Assembly (NCBI RefSeq): GCF_008369105.1 | Contig: NZ_VINQ01000001.1 | Coordinates: 248,001 to 312,000 of the forward strand | Reading direction: 5' to 3' | DNA from: Aquicoccus porphyridii | GTDB lineage: Bacteria > Pseudomonadota > Alphaproteobacteria > Rhodobacterales > Rhodobacteraceae | DNA length: 64,000 bases | Shown here: positions 8,047 to 17,530 of the stretch, piece after piece | Numbering within the stretch: the first letter of the stretch is position 1 | Layout of the letters: each line of letters starts with the position of its first letter | The notes under the pieces: model-generated | Seen by the model: only the letters and a program-made list of their open reading frames with translations | Databases searched by the model: none | Told to the model about the DNA's origin: nothing | Position numbers and translations under genes: made by a program

Positions 8047-8715
8047 ATGCATGCAGCCGTCATCGTCTTTCCGGGGTCGAATTGCGACCGTGATCTTGCC
8101 GTGGCGCTTGAGAGCGCGGGGGCGAAGGTCAGCATGGTCTGGCACAAGGATACCGACCTGCCCGCGGGCGTCGACATGGTGGGTATCCCCGGGGGCTTTT
8201 CCTTTGGCGATTACCTGCGCTGCGGGGCGATCGCGGCCAATTCGCCGATCTGCCGCTCGGTCGTGGCCCATGCCGAGCGCGGCGGGTATGTTCTTGGCGT
8301 CTGCAACGGGTTCCAGGTGCTGACCGAAACCGGGCTGCTACCCGGGGCGCTGCGCCGCAATGGCAATCTCAAGTATATCTGCAAGCCGGTCGAATTGCGG
8401 GTCGAGGATTGCGATACGGTTTACCTGCGCGGATACAAGCCGGGGCAGGTGATTACCGTGCCGATCGCGCATCATGACGGGAATTATTTCGTGGACGACG
8501 CCAAGCTGGCGCAGTTGCGAGACGAAGGGCGGATTGCTTTTTCCTATGTGAACAATCCCAACGGGTCGGTGGCCGATATCGCCGGTGTGGTCTCGAAGAA
8601 CCGTCGGGTGCTGGGGATGATGCCGCATCCCGAGCGCATGGCCGAGGCGGCCCATGGCGGGACCGACGGCAAGGCGATGTTCGATGGCCTGATGGACGCG
8701 CTGGCGCTGGCCTGA
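8047..8715 (+). CDS. purQ: FGAM synthetase glutaminase subunit PurQ
   Basis: 222 residues, class I glutamine amidotransferase. The nucleophile is Cys86 in GVCNGFQ, and the His-Glu pair is in MPHPER near residue 194. It hydrolyses glutamine and hands ammonia to PurL. The start has an AAGGAG ribosome binding site. It follows the alcohol dehydrogenase by 17 bases and closes the cluster; the next gene is 154 bases away. Confidence 0.97.
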   Translation: MHAAVIVFPGSNCDRDLAVALESAGAKVSMVWHKDTDLPAGVDMVGIPGGFSFGDYLRCGAIAANSPICRSVVAHAERGGYVLGVCNGFQVLTETGLLPGALRRNGNLKYICKPVELRVEDCDTVYLRGYKPGQVITVPIAHHDGNYFVDDAKLAQLRDEGRIAFSYVNNPNGSVADIAGVVSKNRRVLGMMPHPERMAEAAHGGTDGKAMFDGLMDALALA

Positions 8716-8869
8716 GGGGCGGAATGCGCCGGGCAAAGCGGGCCTTTGCGGGCGGGTGTCCGTAAGGATCGGCGGTATTCTGCGCGTTTCGGGTGGCGAG
8801 GCCGTTCTGGTGTGCGTCCCGGGCGTTCCCGCGCTTGAGCGGGCGCACGGCGGGGCGTAAGCTGGTGTG

Positions 8870-10642
8870 ATGGCAAGGCTTCCGGTTCCCAGTTCTGATC
8901 CACGTGAGCGTCGCACGCGCCTGACCGGGTGGCGGACGCGGATCGCGCTGGGGCTGTTGATCATTATCGCGGTGGCGACGGTGGTTGTTACCAACCACCT
9001 GCTGACCGAGCGGTTTACCCAGACCACGCGCAATCGGGCCGAGCTGCGCCTTGCGCTTTATTCGGGCAATCTTGTCAGCGAACTGCGGCGCAATGCCATC
9101 GTGCCGCAGCTTCTGGCGCGCGATCCGGCGCTGATCGGGGCGCTCAATTCCGGCGATTTCAGCCAGTCGACCCAACGGCTTATCTCGTTCGTCGAGGAAA
9201 TCGGTGCGGCGTCTCTCATGCTGCTGGACCGAGACGGGCGCACGGTGGCCGCGACCGATCGCAATCGGCTGGGCGAAAGCCATCGGCAGGGCCGGTATTT
9301 CGTCGATGCGCTGCGATCGAGCAGCACGGTGTTCTCGGTCACGGAGCGCGAGGCGGGGGGCTATCGCTTTACCTATGCGCGGCGGGTGGACTGGCAGGGG
9401 CAGACGCTGGGCGTGATCGCGGTCGAGGTCGATCTGCAAAAATTCGAACGCGCATGGGCGGGGATTTCCGAAGCGGTGATCGTGATCGATTCGACCGGCA
9501 CGATCGTTCTTGCGACGGAGCCGCGCTGGCGTGGGCTGACCGAGGCCGAGGCGTTGAGACGTGCCCCGGTGGGCAGTGCCATAGAGCGGGCGATCCGCGC
9601 CACCGCCGACTGGACGTCGCTGCCGGCCGATGCCTATGTGCAGGGCGAGGCGGTGATGCGGATGGAGGGGCGGGTGTCGTTTCGCGGCTGGCGGATCGCG
9701 ACCTTTACCCCCTATGCCAGCGTGCGCGAGAAGGTGAACGCCTTTCTGGCGCTCGAGATCATGGGATTCGCGATCCTCTTGGCGTTGGCGTTCTACTTTC
9801 TCAGCCGCAAGACGGCGGTGCGCATGGCGCTGTTTCAACGCGAGTCGGCCGAACTTCGCGCATTGAACCAGCGTCTGCAGCGGGAAATCGCCGAACGCCA
9901 GAGGATGCAGGGCAAGCTGGAAGTGGCCGAGCAGACCCTTGAGCAAAGCTCGAAACTGGCGGTTCTGGGCGAGATGTCGGCGGCGGTTTCGCACGAGTTG
10001 AACCAGCCGCTGGCGGCGATGAAGACCTATCTGGCGGGGGCTGCCCTCCTGTTGCAGCGCAGCCGGCCCGAGGAGGCGCTGTCGTCGTTTCAGCGGATCG
10101 ACGACCTGATCGAGCGGATGGGGGCGATCACGCGACAGTTGAAGAGCTATGCGCGCAAGGCGGGCGATTCACTTGCCCCTGTAAACATGGGCGAAGCGGT
10201 GGTTTCGGCGCTGGCGATGATGGAGCCGCAACTCAAGCGCCGCAAGGTGCGGATCACCCGCGCGATACCCGACCGGCCGGTGAGGGTGATGGGTGACCGG
10301 CTGCGGATCGAGCAGGTGATCATCAACCTTCTGCGCAACGCGCTCGATGCGACGCAGGGCGTGGACGCCCCCGAGATCGACATTCTTCTGGCTGCGGGTG
10401 AAACCGCCACGCTCAGCGTGCGTGACAACGGGCACGGGATCGAGAATCTCGAATCCCTGTTCGAGCCGTTCTACACCACCAAGCAACCGGGCGAGGGGGT
10501 CGGGCTGGGGCTTGCCATTTCCTCCGGGATCGTGAACGACCTTGGCGGACGTCTGACGGCGCGCAATGCCGAAGGCGGAGGGGCTGTATTCGAAATGCGG
10601 TTGCCTATCTTTGAAGAGGAAGAGACCCGCGCGGCCGAGTAG
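8870..10642 (+). CDS. dctB: DctB-like sensor histidine kinase
   Basis: 590 residues. Transmembrane segments at about residues 25-44 and 291-312 flank a roughly 245-residue periplasmic region of the double PAS (PDC) type, as in C4-dicarboxylate sensor DctB. A coiled linker (residues 320-360) leads to the HisKA box with His375 in SHELNQP, followed by the ATPase domain with N, G1 (DNGHG) and G2 (GVGLGLA) boxes. It should autophosphorylate and act on the regulator encoded 39 bases downstream. No TRAP dicarboxylate transporter genes lie nearby, so the ligand is inferred from family only. ATG at 8870 is preferred to the GTG just before it. Confidence 0.85.
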   Translation: MARLPVPSSDPRERRTRLTGWRTRIALGLLIIIAVATVVVTNHLLTERFTQTTRNRAELRLALYSGNLVSELRRNAIVPQLLARDPALIGALNSGDFSQSTQRLISFVEEIGAASLMLLDRDGRTVAATDRNRLGESHRQGRYFVDALRSSSTVFSVTEREAGGYRFTYARRVDWQGQTLGVIAVEVDLQKFERAWAGISEAVIVIDSTGTIVLATEPRWRGLTEAEALRRAPVGSAIERAIRATADWTSLPADAYVQGEAVMRMEGRVSFRGWRIATFTPYASVREKVNAFLALEIMGFAILLALAFYFLSRKTAVRMALFQRESAELRALNQRLQREIAERQRMQGKLEVAEQTLEQSSKLAVLGEMSAAVSHELNQPLAAMKTYLAGAALLLQRSRPEEALSSFQRIDDLIERMGAITRQLKSYARKAGDSLAPVNMGEAVVSALAMMEPQLKRRKVRITRAIPDRPVRVMGDRLRIEQVIINLLRNALDATQGVDAPEIDILLAAGETATLSVRDNGHGIENLESLFEPFYTTKQPGEGVGLGLAISSGIVNDLGGRLTARNAEGGGAVFEMRLPIFEEEETRAAE

Positions 10643-10681
10643 CCCGCAAGGTTGTACGTATGGCATCAAGGGAAGAGTGTG

Positions 10682-12016
10682 ATGGCCAAGGCTATGAAGA
10701 TCGCGATCATCGATGACGAGCAGGACATGCGCCAGTCGATCAGCCAGTGGTTGGCGTTGTCGGGCTATGACACCGAGACATTCGCCAGCGCCGAGGATGC
10801 GCTGAAGAAACTGGGCCCGGATTACCCGGGCATCGTGATTTCCGACATAAAGATGCCCGGCATGGACGGGATGCAGTTCTTGAAGAAGCTGATGGGGCAG
10901 GACAGTGCCCTGCCGGTGATCATGATCACCGGTCACGGCGACGTGCCGATGGCGGTTGAGGCGATGCGCGTAGGCGCCTTTGATTTCCTCGAAAAGCCGT
11001 TCAACCCCGACCGGATGAGCGAACTGGCCAAGAAGGCCGCCCATGCGCGGCGCCTCGTGCTGGACAACCGCGCGCTGCGCCGGGAGCTCAGCGATGGCGG
11101 GCAGCTGATGAAAAAGCTCATCGGGGTGAGCCCGGTGATGGAGCGGCTGCGCGAGGATATCCTCGATTTGGGGCAGGCGGATGGTCATGTCCTGATCGAC
11201 GGCGAGACCGGCACCGGCAAGACGCTGGTGGCGCACGCGCTGCATGCGGTGGGGGCGCGGGCCGGGAAGAAATTCGTGCTGGTGAGCTGTTCGGCGCTGG
11301 AAGAGGATGCGTTGTCAAAGCGGCTGTTCGGGCCGATGATGCCCGAGGACAGCCAGCTTCCGGCGGTCGAGGAGGCACGTGGGGGGTCGCTCATCCTTGA
11401 GGATGTCGAGGCCCTGCCCGATGCGGTGCAGGGCAAGCTTTTGAGCTTTGTCAACGACGAGGGCACGCCGCCCGAAACCCGGATCATCGCCATTTCCAAC
11501 CTCCAGGAGCAGGGCAAGACCTGCGAGGATGCGTTGCGCGCGGATCTGTTCTATCGCCTGGCCGCGCTGCGTATCACCGTGCCGCCGCTGCGTCAGCGCG
11601 GCGAGGATATCCTGACGCTGTTTACCCGGCTCTCGGAGCAGTTCGCCGATGAATATGGCTGTGATGCGCCCAAGGTCAGCGCACAGGAAGCCGCGCAGCT
11701 CTTGCAGGCGCCGTGGCCGGGCAATGTGCGGCAATTGATCAACGTGGCCGAACGCGCGGTGTTGCAATCGCGACGCGGGCAGGGGTCGATCACCTCGCTT
11801 CTGATGAGCGATCACGAGGACATGCAACCGGTGATGACGACCGAGGGCAAGCCGCTCAAGGAATATGTCGAGGCGTTCGAGCGGATGCTGATCGACAACA
11901 CGATGCGCCGCCACAAGGGCAGTATTTCCAACGTGATGGACGAGCTGTGCCTGCCGCGCCGGACACTCAACGAGAAGATGGCGAAATACGGGCTGCAACG
12001 GTCCGATTACCTGTGA
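10682..12016 (+). CDS. dctD: DctD-like response regulator lacking the GAFTGA loop
   Basis: 444 residues in the order receiver (Asp55 in SDIKMPG, Lys105 in LEKPF), AAA+ domain (Walker A GETGTGKT, residues 174-181) and a C-terminal Fis-type helix-turn-helix. Where sigma-54 activators carry GAFTGA, the sequence runs LFGPMMPEDSQLP, so the sigma-54 contact loop is missing. Walker B is also altered (SLILEDVE instead of the usual LFLDEI). The R-finger region (RADLFYRLA) and the DNA-binding end are intact. By analogy with Rhodobacter capsulatus NtrC, which lacks GAFTGA and works with sigma-70 polymerase, this protein probably does not act through sigma-54. Start ATG at 10682 has an AGGGAAG site upstream. 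Confidence 0.85.
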   Translation: MAKAMKIAIIDDEQDMRQSISQWLALSGYDTETFASAEDALKKLGPDYPGIVISDIKMPGMDGMQFLKKLMGQDSALPVIMITGHGDVPMAVEAMRVGAFDFLEKPFNPDRMSELAKKAAHARRLVLDNRALRRELSDGGQLMKKLIGVSPVMERLREDILDLGQADGHVLIDGETGTGKTLVAHALHAVGARAGKKFVLVSCSALEEDALSKRLFGPMMPEDSQLPAVEEARGGSLILEDVEALPDAVQGKLLSFVNDEGTPPETRIIAISNLQEQGKTCEDALRADLFYRLAALRITVPPLRQRGEDILTLFTRLSEQFADEYGCDAPKVSAQEAAQLLQAPWPGNVRQLINVAERAVLQSRRGQGSITSLLMSDHEDMQPVMTTEGKPLKEYVEAFERMLIDNTMRRHKGSISNVMDELCLPRRTLNEKMAKYGLQRSDYL

Positions 12017-12467
12017 AACCGGGCTGCCGGGGCGGGTTTGCGGGGCGTCCGGGCCTTTGCCAAAATGGCGCTATGCTCATTTCGGCATTGTAATCGCCCC
12101 ATCCATGCCCTTATGTAGGAGTATGGCACAGGCCCGTCTGCCGAGTGCCGAGAGAGTTTCACTGTCAGGACAGGTGTAGGTTTCAAAACCGGCATGTTCG
12201 GACAGGATGAATGGGTCCCGCTTGGGGCCACATGAAAGGTCCGTCACCCCATGGGGTGCTCCGGACGAATGAACGGGCTGCGGCACCGCATGTCGGGCGC
12301 AGCCGGAGAAGAACCGCGATGAAGCGCGCGCGACCATTGAGTGTGAGAGCAGGGGGCCTTGTTGCCCGCGCCTGCCGCGCGGCGTTCGTTGCCAGAAACA
12401 GACATGCCGCAAGACCGATCGCGCCCCCCGGGGTGGTGGCGGTCCTGTTGTCATGCAAATGGATCAC
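12017..12467. other. 451-base gap: probable rne leader with palindromes
   Basis: No convincing gene. The half nearest rne holds several inverted repeats, including a self-complementary 14-mer at 12245-12258 and a GGTTT-CA-AAACC dyad near 12178-12189. This is compatible with a long structured 5' leader, and RNase E genes are often regulated through their own leader. I cannot place the promoter with confidence. Confidence 0.4.
12245..12258 (+). repeat. 14-base perfect palindrome in the rne upstream region
   Basis: CACCCCATGGGGTG is exactly self-complementary and lies 210 bases before rne. It could be a stem-loop of the leader or a protein-binding site. Confidence 0.45.
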
Positions 12468-15335
12468 ATGGCCAAGAAAATGCTTATCGATGCCACCCAC
12501 GCGGAGGAAACCCGCGTCGTGGTGGTGGACGGAAACAAGGTTGAGGAATTCGACTTCGAGTCCGAGAACAAACGCCAGCTTGCTGGCAATATCTACCTAG
12601 CCAAGGTTACACGGGTCGAACCGTCGCTTCAGGCGGCCTTTGTCGATTACGGCGGCAACCGCCACGGCTTTCTCGCTTTTTCGGAAATTCATCCCGATTA
12701 CTACCAGATCCCGGTCGCCGACCGTGAAAAGCTGATGGAAGAAGAGCGCGCCTATGTCGAGTCGCTGAAGGCGCGCGAGGAAGAAGACGAGAAAAAGCCC
12801 TCGCGTTCGCGCAGTCGGCGCTCGTCTTCGAAGAAGACCAGTGCCGAGGCGATCAAGTCCGACGATGCGGTCGCGTCGAGCGATGCGCAGCCGGGTGAAG
12901 GCGGGCGTGACATCTCGGGAATGGAGACCATCGACCTTGAAGGCGAAGAGGTTCCCGAGGGCGCCTCGCCGATGGATATGGTGGGCGAGACCCCGGTGGA
13001 AGAGCCGGATGATACCGCAAACGGCGATACCGACAATGACGTGGGCAACGGCAACGCGCAGGCCGCTAATGCCGCCGCCAAGGATGACAGCATCGAATCT
13101 GTTGCAGATGACGATGACAGCGAAGACATCCGCCCGCCCCGCAAACCGCGTGCGCGCCGCTACAAGATCCAGGAAGTGATCAAGGTGCGCCAGATTCTCC
13201 TGGTGCAGGTCGTCAAGGAAGAGCGCGGCAACAAGGGTGCGGCGCTGACCACCTATCTGTCGCTTGCGGGCCGCTATTGCGTGCTCATGCCCAACACCGC
13301 GCGGGGCGGCGGCATCAGCCGCAAGATCACCAACGCGCCGGACCGCAAGAAGCTCAAGGAAATCGCCAACGAGATCGACGTGCCGCAGGGTGCGGGCCTG
13401 ATCATCCGCACGGCGGGGGCCAAGCGCACCAAGAGCGAGATCAAGCGCGATTACGAGTATCTGCAACGGCTGTGGGAACAGATCCGCGAGCTGACGCTGA
13501 AATCCATCGCGCCGGCAAAGATCTATGAAGAGGGCGACCTGATCAAACGCTCGATCCGCGACCTCTACAATCGCGAGATCGACGAGGTTCTGGTCGAGGG
13601 CGAGCGCGGTTATCGCATCGCCAAGGACTTCATGAAGATGATCATGCCGTCCCACGCCAAGAACGTGAAGCATTACCACGAGGGGCTGCCGCTCTTTGCG
13701 CGGTTCCAGGTCGAGAGCTATCTCAGTTCGATGTTCAACCCGAGTGTTCAACTCAAGTCGGGCGGATATATCGTGATCGGTGTGACCGAGGCGCTGGTGG
13801 CGATCGACGTCAACTCGGGACGGGCGACCAAGGAAGGCTCGATCGAGGAGACCGCGCTCAAGACCAACTTGGAGGCCGCCGAAGAGGTGGCACGCCAGTT
13901 GCGTCTGCGCGACCTGGCCGGGCTGATCGTGATCGACTTTATCGACATGGACGAGCGCCGCAACAATGCGGCGGTTGAAAAGCGGATCAAGGACAAGCTC
14001 AAGACTGATCGGGCGCGTATTCAGGTCGGGCGTATTTCGGGCTTTGGCCTGATGGAAATGTCGCGCCAGCGGCTGCGCCCGGGCATGATCGAGGCGACAA
14101 CGCAGCCGTGCCCGCATTGCCACGGCACCGGGCTCATCCGTTCGGATGACAGCCTGTCGCTGAGCATTCTGCGGCAGATCGAGGAAGAGGGCACGCGCGG
14201 TCGCTCGCGCGAGGTTCTGGTGAAATGCCCGGTGGGGATCGCCAATTTCCTGATGAACCAGAAGCGCGACCACATCGCACAGATCGAGGCGCGGTATACT
14301 CTGAGCGTGCGGATCGAAGGCGATCCGATGCTGATCTCGCCCGATTTCAGCCTTGAGAAGTTCAAGACCGCCTCGCGGGTCGTTGCGGATGTCAGCGCAC
14401 ATGTGGTGTCGGTCGATACATCCCTGATGGACGATATCGACAGCGACGTTGAAACCGAAGAGGACAGCGCGCCCACGCAGGTGGAAACGGGGCAGGCCGA
14501 GGGCGAAGAGGAAAAGCCCAAGAAGCGCCGCCGCCGTCGTCGTCGGAGCCGGTCGTCCAAATCCGGCAACGGGGCCGAGACGTCGAGCGAGGATCGCAAC
14601 ACCGAGTCCGAGGCTGAGCAAGTGGCGCAGTCCGATGCGGTCGCGCCCACGGAAGAACCGGCCAAAGAGACGACCGCCGAGAAATCCGATGCGCCCAAGG
14701 CGAAATCGACCCGGTCCTCGTCGAGATCGAAATCGACGGCCAAAGCTCCGGCCAAGGAGGCCGAAGCGGCCGGAGTGGACGAGGCTGCCCAGGCTGGCGA
14801 GGATGGCAAACCGGCCGATGCGGAGGCGGAAAAGCCCAAACCGTCCAGATCGAGGACGGCCAAATCCGGCACCACCGTGTCGCGCACACGCAGCAAGAGC
14901 ACGGCGAAACCGGCGACCGGCCCTGTGGAGGCCGCTGCGCCCGTGGCGGAAAAACCCGCCGACGAGTCGGCCGAGGCGGATGCGGCGGCTGTGAAGCCGG
15001 ACGAAAAGCCGAAGCCCAAGCCGAGGGCGAAGCGCAGCACCTCTTCGCGGTCGAAAACGACCAAGACCGCTGCCGCGGCAGACAGCGCACCCGAGGCGGA
15101 AGCCAAGTCGAACGGGGTGGATACCCCGCCTGAGCAAGCCCCCCAGGAACCGGCAACGGCCAAGCAATCCGAGGCGGTTGCCGCCAGCGCCGGAGACGGT
15201 GATGCGAAGGTGACGGAAGACGCATCGTCGGTCACGCAGGCGGCGGCGGCGGAGGACACCAAGCAGGACGCGACGAAGGCGCCGGCCAAGAAAGCGCCCA
15301 AGAAGCGCGGTTGGTGGTCGCTTGGCCGCGGCTGA
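12468..15335 (+). CDS. rne: ribonuclease E
   Basis: 955 residues. RNase E/G endonuclease that initiates mRNA decay and processes rRNA/tRNA precursors. The N-terminal S1 domain (residues 30-250) is split by a long acidic, low-complexity insertion (about residues 95-220) as is common in alphaproteobacteria. The catalytic region holds the DNase I-like part (VAIDVNSGR, DFIDM) and the zinc link CPHC. The C-terminal 300 residues are disordered, rich in Lys/Arg/Ala/Glu, contain an arginine-rich stretch (KKRRRRRRRS) and end with the conserved GWW element, the scaffold for degradosome partners and RNA. The start MAKKMLIDATH matches the family; an in-frame ATG lies 15 bases upstream. Monocistronic, with its own terminator. 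Confidence 0.95.
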   Translation: MAKKMLIDATHAEETRVVVVDGNKVEEFDFESENKRQLAGNIYLAKVTRVEPSLQAAFVDYGGNRHGFLAFSEIHPDYYQIPVADREKLMEEERAYVESLKAREEEDEKKPSRSRSRRSSSKKTSAEAIKSDDAVASSDAQPGEGGRDISGMETIDLEGEEVPEGASPMDMVGETPVEEPDDTANGDTDNDVGNGNAQAANAAAKDDSIESVADDDDSEDIRPPRKPRARRYKIQEVIKVRQILLVQVVKEERGNKGAALTTYLSLAGRYCVLMPNTARGGGISRKITNAPDRKKLKEIANEIDVPQGAGLIIRTAGAKRTKSEIKRDYEYLQRLWEQIRELTLKSIAPAKIYEEGDLIKRSIRDLYNREIDEVLVEGERGYRIAKDFMKMIMPSHAKNVKHYHEGLPLFARFQVESYLSSMFNPSVQLKSGGYIVIGVTEALVAIDVNSGRATKEGSIEETALKTNLEAAEEVARQLRLRDLAGLIVIDFIDMDERRNNAAVEKRIKDKLKTDRARIQVGRISGFGLMEMSRQRLRPGMIEATTQPCPHCHGTGLIRSDDSLSLSILRQIEEEGTRGRSREVLVKCPVGIANFLMNQKRDHIAQIEARYTLSVRIEGDPMLISPDFSLEKFKTASRVVADVSAHVVSVDTSLMDDIDSDVETEEDSAPTQVETGQAEGEEEKPKKRRRRRRRSRSSKSGNGAETSSEDRNTESEAEQVAQSDAVAPTEEPAKETTAEKSDAPKAKSTRSSSRSKSTAKAPAKEAEAAGVDEAAQAGEDGKPADAEAEKPKPSRSRTAKSGTTVSRTRSKSTAKPATGPVEAAAPVAEKPADESAEADAAAVKPDEKPKPKPRAKRSTSSRSKTTKTAAAADSAPEAEAKSNGVDTPPEQAPQEPATAKQSEAVAASAGDGDAKVTEDASSVTQAAAAEDTKQDATKAPAKKAPKKRGWWSLGRG

Positions 15336-15360
15336 GACGGTGACGACGAAATGACGGGTG

Positions 15361-15394
15361 AACGCCGCGCGAAACCGCGCGGCGTTCTGCTTTT
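15361..15394 (+). terminator. intrinsic terminator of rne
   Basis: An 11-base perfect stem (AACGCCGCGCG, loop AAAC, CGCGCGGCGTT) is followed by CTGCTTTT, 25 bases after the rne stop. Confidence 0.8.
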
Positions 15395-15486
15395 GAAACG
15401 CGGCTCGTTCATGTTCACATTACGGCCAACGGCTTTGTGACATCACGTCGCGTGACGCCGTGCGCGCGATGGCGTAAGGGGAAGAC

Positions 15487-16230
15487 ATGTTCGGAATCGA
15501 GATCATAGATGCGGGCCTTTTGCCCGCGATGCTGGTGGCGGTTTTCGCCGGTGTGCTGTCCTTTCTCAGCCCTTGCGTGCTGCCTATCGTGCCACCTTAT
15601 CTTGCGTATCTGTCCGGGGTTTCCGTCTCGGATCTGAACGAGGGGCGCAATCGCGCGATCGGGCCGGCGCTGTTCTTCGTGCTGGGGCTTTCAACCGTGT
15701 TCCTGATGCTCGGGTTCACCGCCTCGGTGGCGGGAACGCTGTTCCTGCAATATCAGAGCTGGTTCAACGCGATTGCCGGTATTCTTGTCATGGGGTTCGG
15801 GGCGCATTTCATCGGGATTTACCGGATCGGGTTTCTTGATCGCGAGGCGCGGATGGATGCGGGCGACCGCGGCGGAACCGCCTTTGGGGCCTATATCCTC
15901 GGGCTGGCCTTTGCCTTTGGCTGGACCCCCTGTATCGGGCCGCAACTGGGCGCGATCCTGAGCCTTGCGGCGAGCGAGGCAGATGTGACGCGCGGCACGT
16001 TCCTTCTGGGGATCTATGCCATGGGGCTGGGGGTGCCGTTCATTCTTGTCGCTGCTTTCCTGCCGCGCCTGGACGGGTTCATGGGCTGGATGAAGCGCCA
16101 TCTCGAACAGATCGAAAAGGTGATGGGCTTGCTGCTGTGGACCATTGGCCTGTTGATGCTGACCGGCGGGTTTGCGAGCTTCTCTTACTGGCTGCTTGAG
16201 ACGTTCCCGGGGCTGGCCGCGCTGGGGTAA
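15487..16230 (+). CDS. ccdA: cytochrome c biogenesis protein CcdA
   Basis: 247 residues and about six membrane segments. The two redox cysteines are Cys30 in LSPCVLP and Cys149 in TPCIGP, the hallmark of the CcdA/DsbD transmembrane electron carrier. It passes reductant from cytoplasmic thioredoxin across the membrane to periplasmic thiol proteins needed for haem attachment to apocytochrome c. It stands apart from the ccm genes at 44.4-48.6 kb with which it should cooperate. Confidence 0.93.
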   Translation: MFGIEIIDAGLLPAMLVAVFAGVLSFLSPCVLPIVPPYLAYLSGVSVSDLNEGRNRAIGPALFFVLGLSTVFLMLGFTASVAGTLFLQYQSWFNAIAGILVMGFGAHFIGIYRIGFLDREARMDAGDRGGTAFGAYILGLAFAFGWTPCIGPQLGAILSLAASEADVTRGTFLLGIYAMGLGVPFILVAAFLPRLDGFMGWMKRHLEQIEKVMGLLLWTIGLLMLTGGFASFSYWLLETFPGLAALG

Positions 16231-16303
16231 GGCGGGCGGGATCGTCTTGCGTCTTACTCTTGCCCAAGTGATCGGCTAGGCTTTGTCCGAAAAGGGGCAG
16301 TCG

Positions 16304-17530
16304 ATGCGCAAGGAACCGTCACAGGCCGTGAAGCGCCGCCGGGTGTTTTACATCCCCGGCTATGATCCGATTCACCCCCGCCGATATCGCGAGCTTTACC
16401 GCAAGGAGGGCGCGGCGCAGGCGGCGCTGTCGGGTTACGAGATCGCGTTGACTCCCAAGACCGGCGGTGGCGCCTATGGCTGGCATGTCATCGCGCAGAT
16501 GGACGGGGCCGAGACCGAGACCGATGTCGAGGTTCTGGTCTGGTCGGATATCGTGCGCGACAGCATGGGGCTTGGGATCGTGGCGACCTATGTGCAACTG
16601 CTGCGCACCGCGTGGATATATATCGGATCGGGTGCGCTGTGGCGGTTGATGCGTCTGCGCAAGGGTCCGGTGATCGCGGCGCTTTACCCGGTGGTTTTCC
16701 TGCTCGTGCAACTGGCGCTGGCGCTGGGGATCGCATGGGGTCTGGGCCGAGGATTGGCCCTGCTGCACCCCTGGGCGGCATGGGGCGGGTTGATCGTTGT
16801 GCCCTTCGTGCTGGAGTGGTTCCGCAAGCGCGACGGTCGATTTTTCGCCTATTACCTGATGCATGATTATGCCTATTCGGCCCAGCTCCGCGGGGAGAAC
16901 CCGCCCGAGTTGGAAGAGCGGTTGAGAGAGTTCGGCGATATCATCGCCGCCGCGTTGCGCGAGGACGTGGACGAAGTTCTGGTGGTGGGGCATTCGTCGG
17001 GCGCGCATCTGGCGGTGTCGATCCTGGCCGATCTGATCCGCGCGGGCCGATTGCCGAAGGATGGTCCGGCGCTCGGATTTCTGAGCCTCGGGCAGGTGGT
17101 GCCGATGGTGTCGTTCCTGCCGCGTGCCGACCGGCTGCGCACCGATCTGCGCTATCTCTCGGCCCGAGAGGAAATCACGTGGGTCGACGTGACCGCGCCC
17201 GGTGATGGCTGCGCCTTTGCGCTTTGCGATCCGGTTGCGGTTTCGGGCGTGGCGCCGCCAGACAAACGCTGGCCGCTGGTGATCTCGGCGGCCTTCACCC
17301 AGACATTGAGCCCCGAGCGCTGGAAGGAACTGCGCTGGCGGTTCTTCCGGCTGCATTTCCAGTATCTTTGCGCGTTCGACCGGGTGCGCGATTATGACTA
17401 CTTTCGCATCACCGCCGGGCCGTGCACTCTGGCGGCGCGATTTGCAGGACGGAACCCATCGAAATCGCGGATTGAAAAGCCCGCGTCGAAATATGCTTCC
17501 GTGAGGGATGATGACCGCTCTGCCGCCTGA
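16304..17530 (+). CDS. membrane-associated alpha/beta hydrolase-fold protein
   Basis: 408 residues of no characterised family that I recognise. It has an N-terminal soluble part beginning RRRVFYIPGYDP (a plausible first strand and oxyanion loop), two hydrophobic segments at about residues 122-145 and 157-172, and a nucleophile-elbow motif GHSSG with Ser231. It is therefore probably a serine esterase or lipase with a membrane hairpin. ATG at 16304 has AGGGG upstream. The last 23 bases overlap the P450 gene, which implies translational coupling and perhaps a shared lipid-like substrate. Confidence 0.75.
   Translation: MRKEPSQAVKRRRVFYIPGYDPIHPRRYRELYRKEGAAQAALSGYEIALTPKTGGGAYGWHVIAQMDGAETETDVEVLVWSDIVRDSMGLGIVATYVQLLRTAWIYIGSGALWRLMRLRKGPVIAALYPVVFLLVQLALALGIAWGLGRGLALLHPWAAWGGLIVVPFVLEWFRKRDGRFFAYYLMHDYAYSAQLRGENPPELEERLREFGDIIAAALREDVDEVLVVGHSSGAHLAVSILADLIRAGRLPKDGPALGFLSLGQVVPMVSFLPRADRLRTDLRYLSAREEITWVDVTAPGDGCAFALCDPVAVSGVAPPDKRWPLVISAAFTQTLSPERWKELRWRFFRLHFQYLCAFDRVRDYDYFRITAGPCTLAARFAGRNPSKSRIEKPASKYASVRDDDRSAA

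Noticed and set aside
12597-15167. Long open frame antisense to rne (856 codons)
   Set aside because: It lies wholly within rne, is low-complexity and Arg/Leu/Gly-rich, and results from the codon bias of the sense gene.
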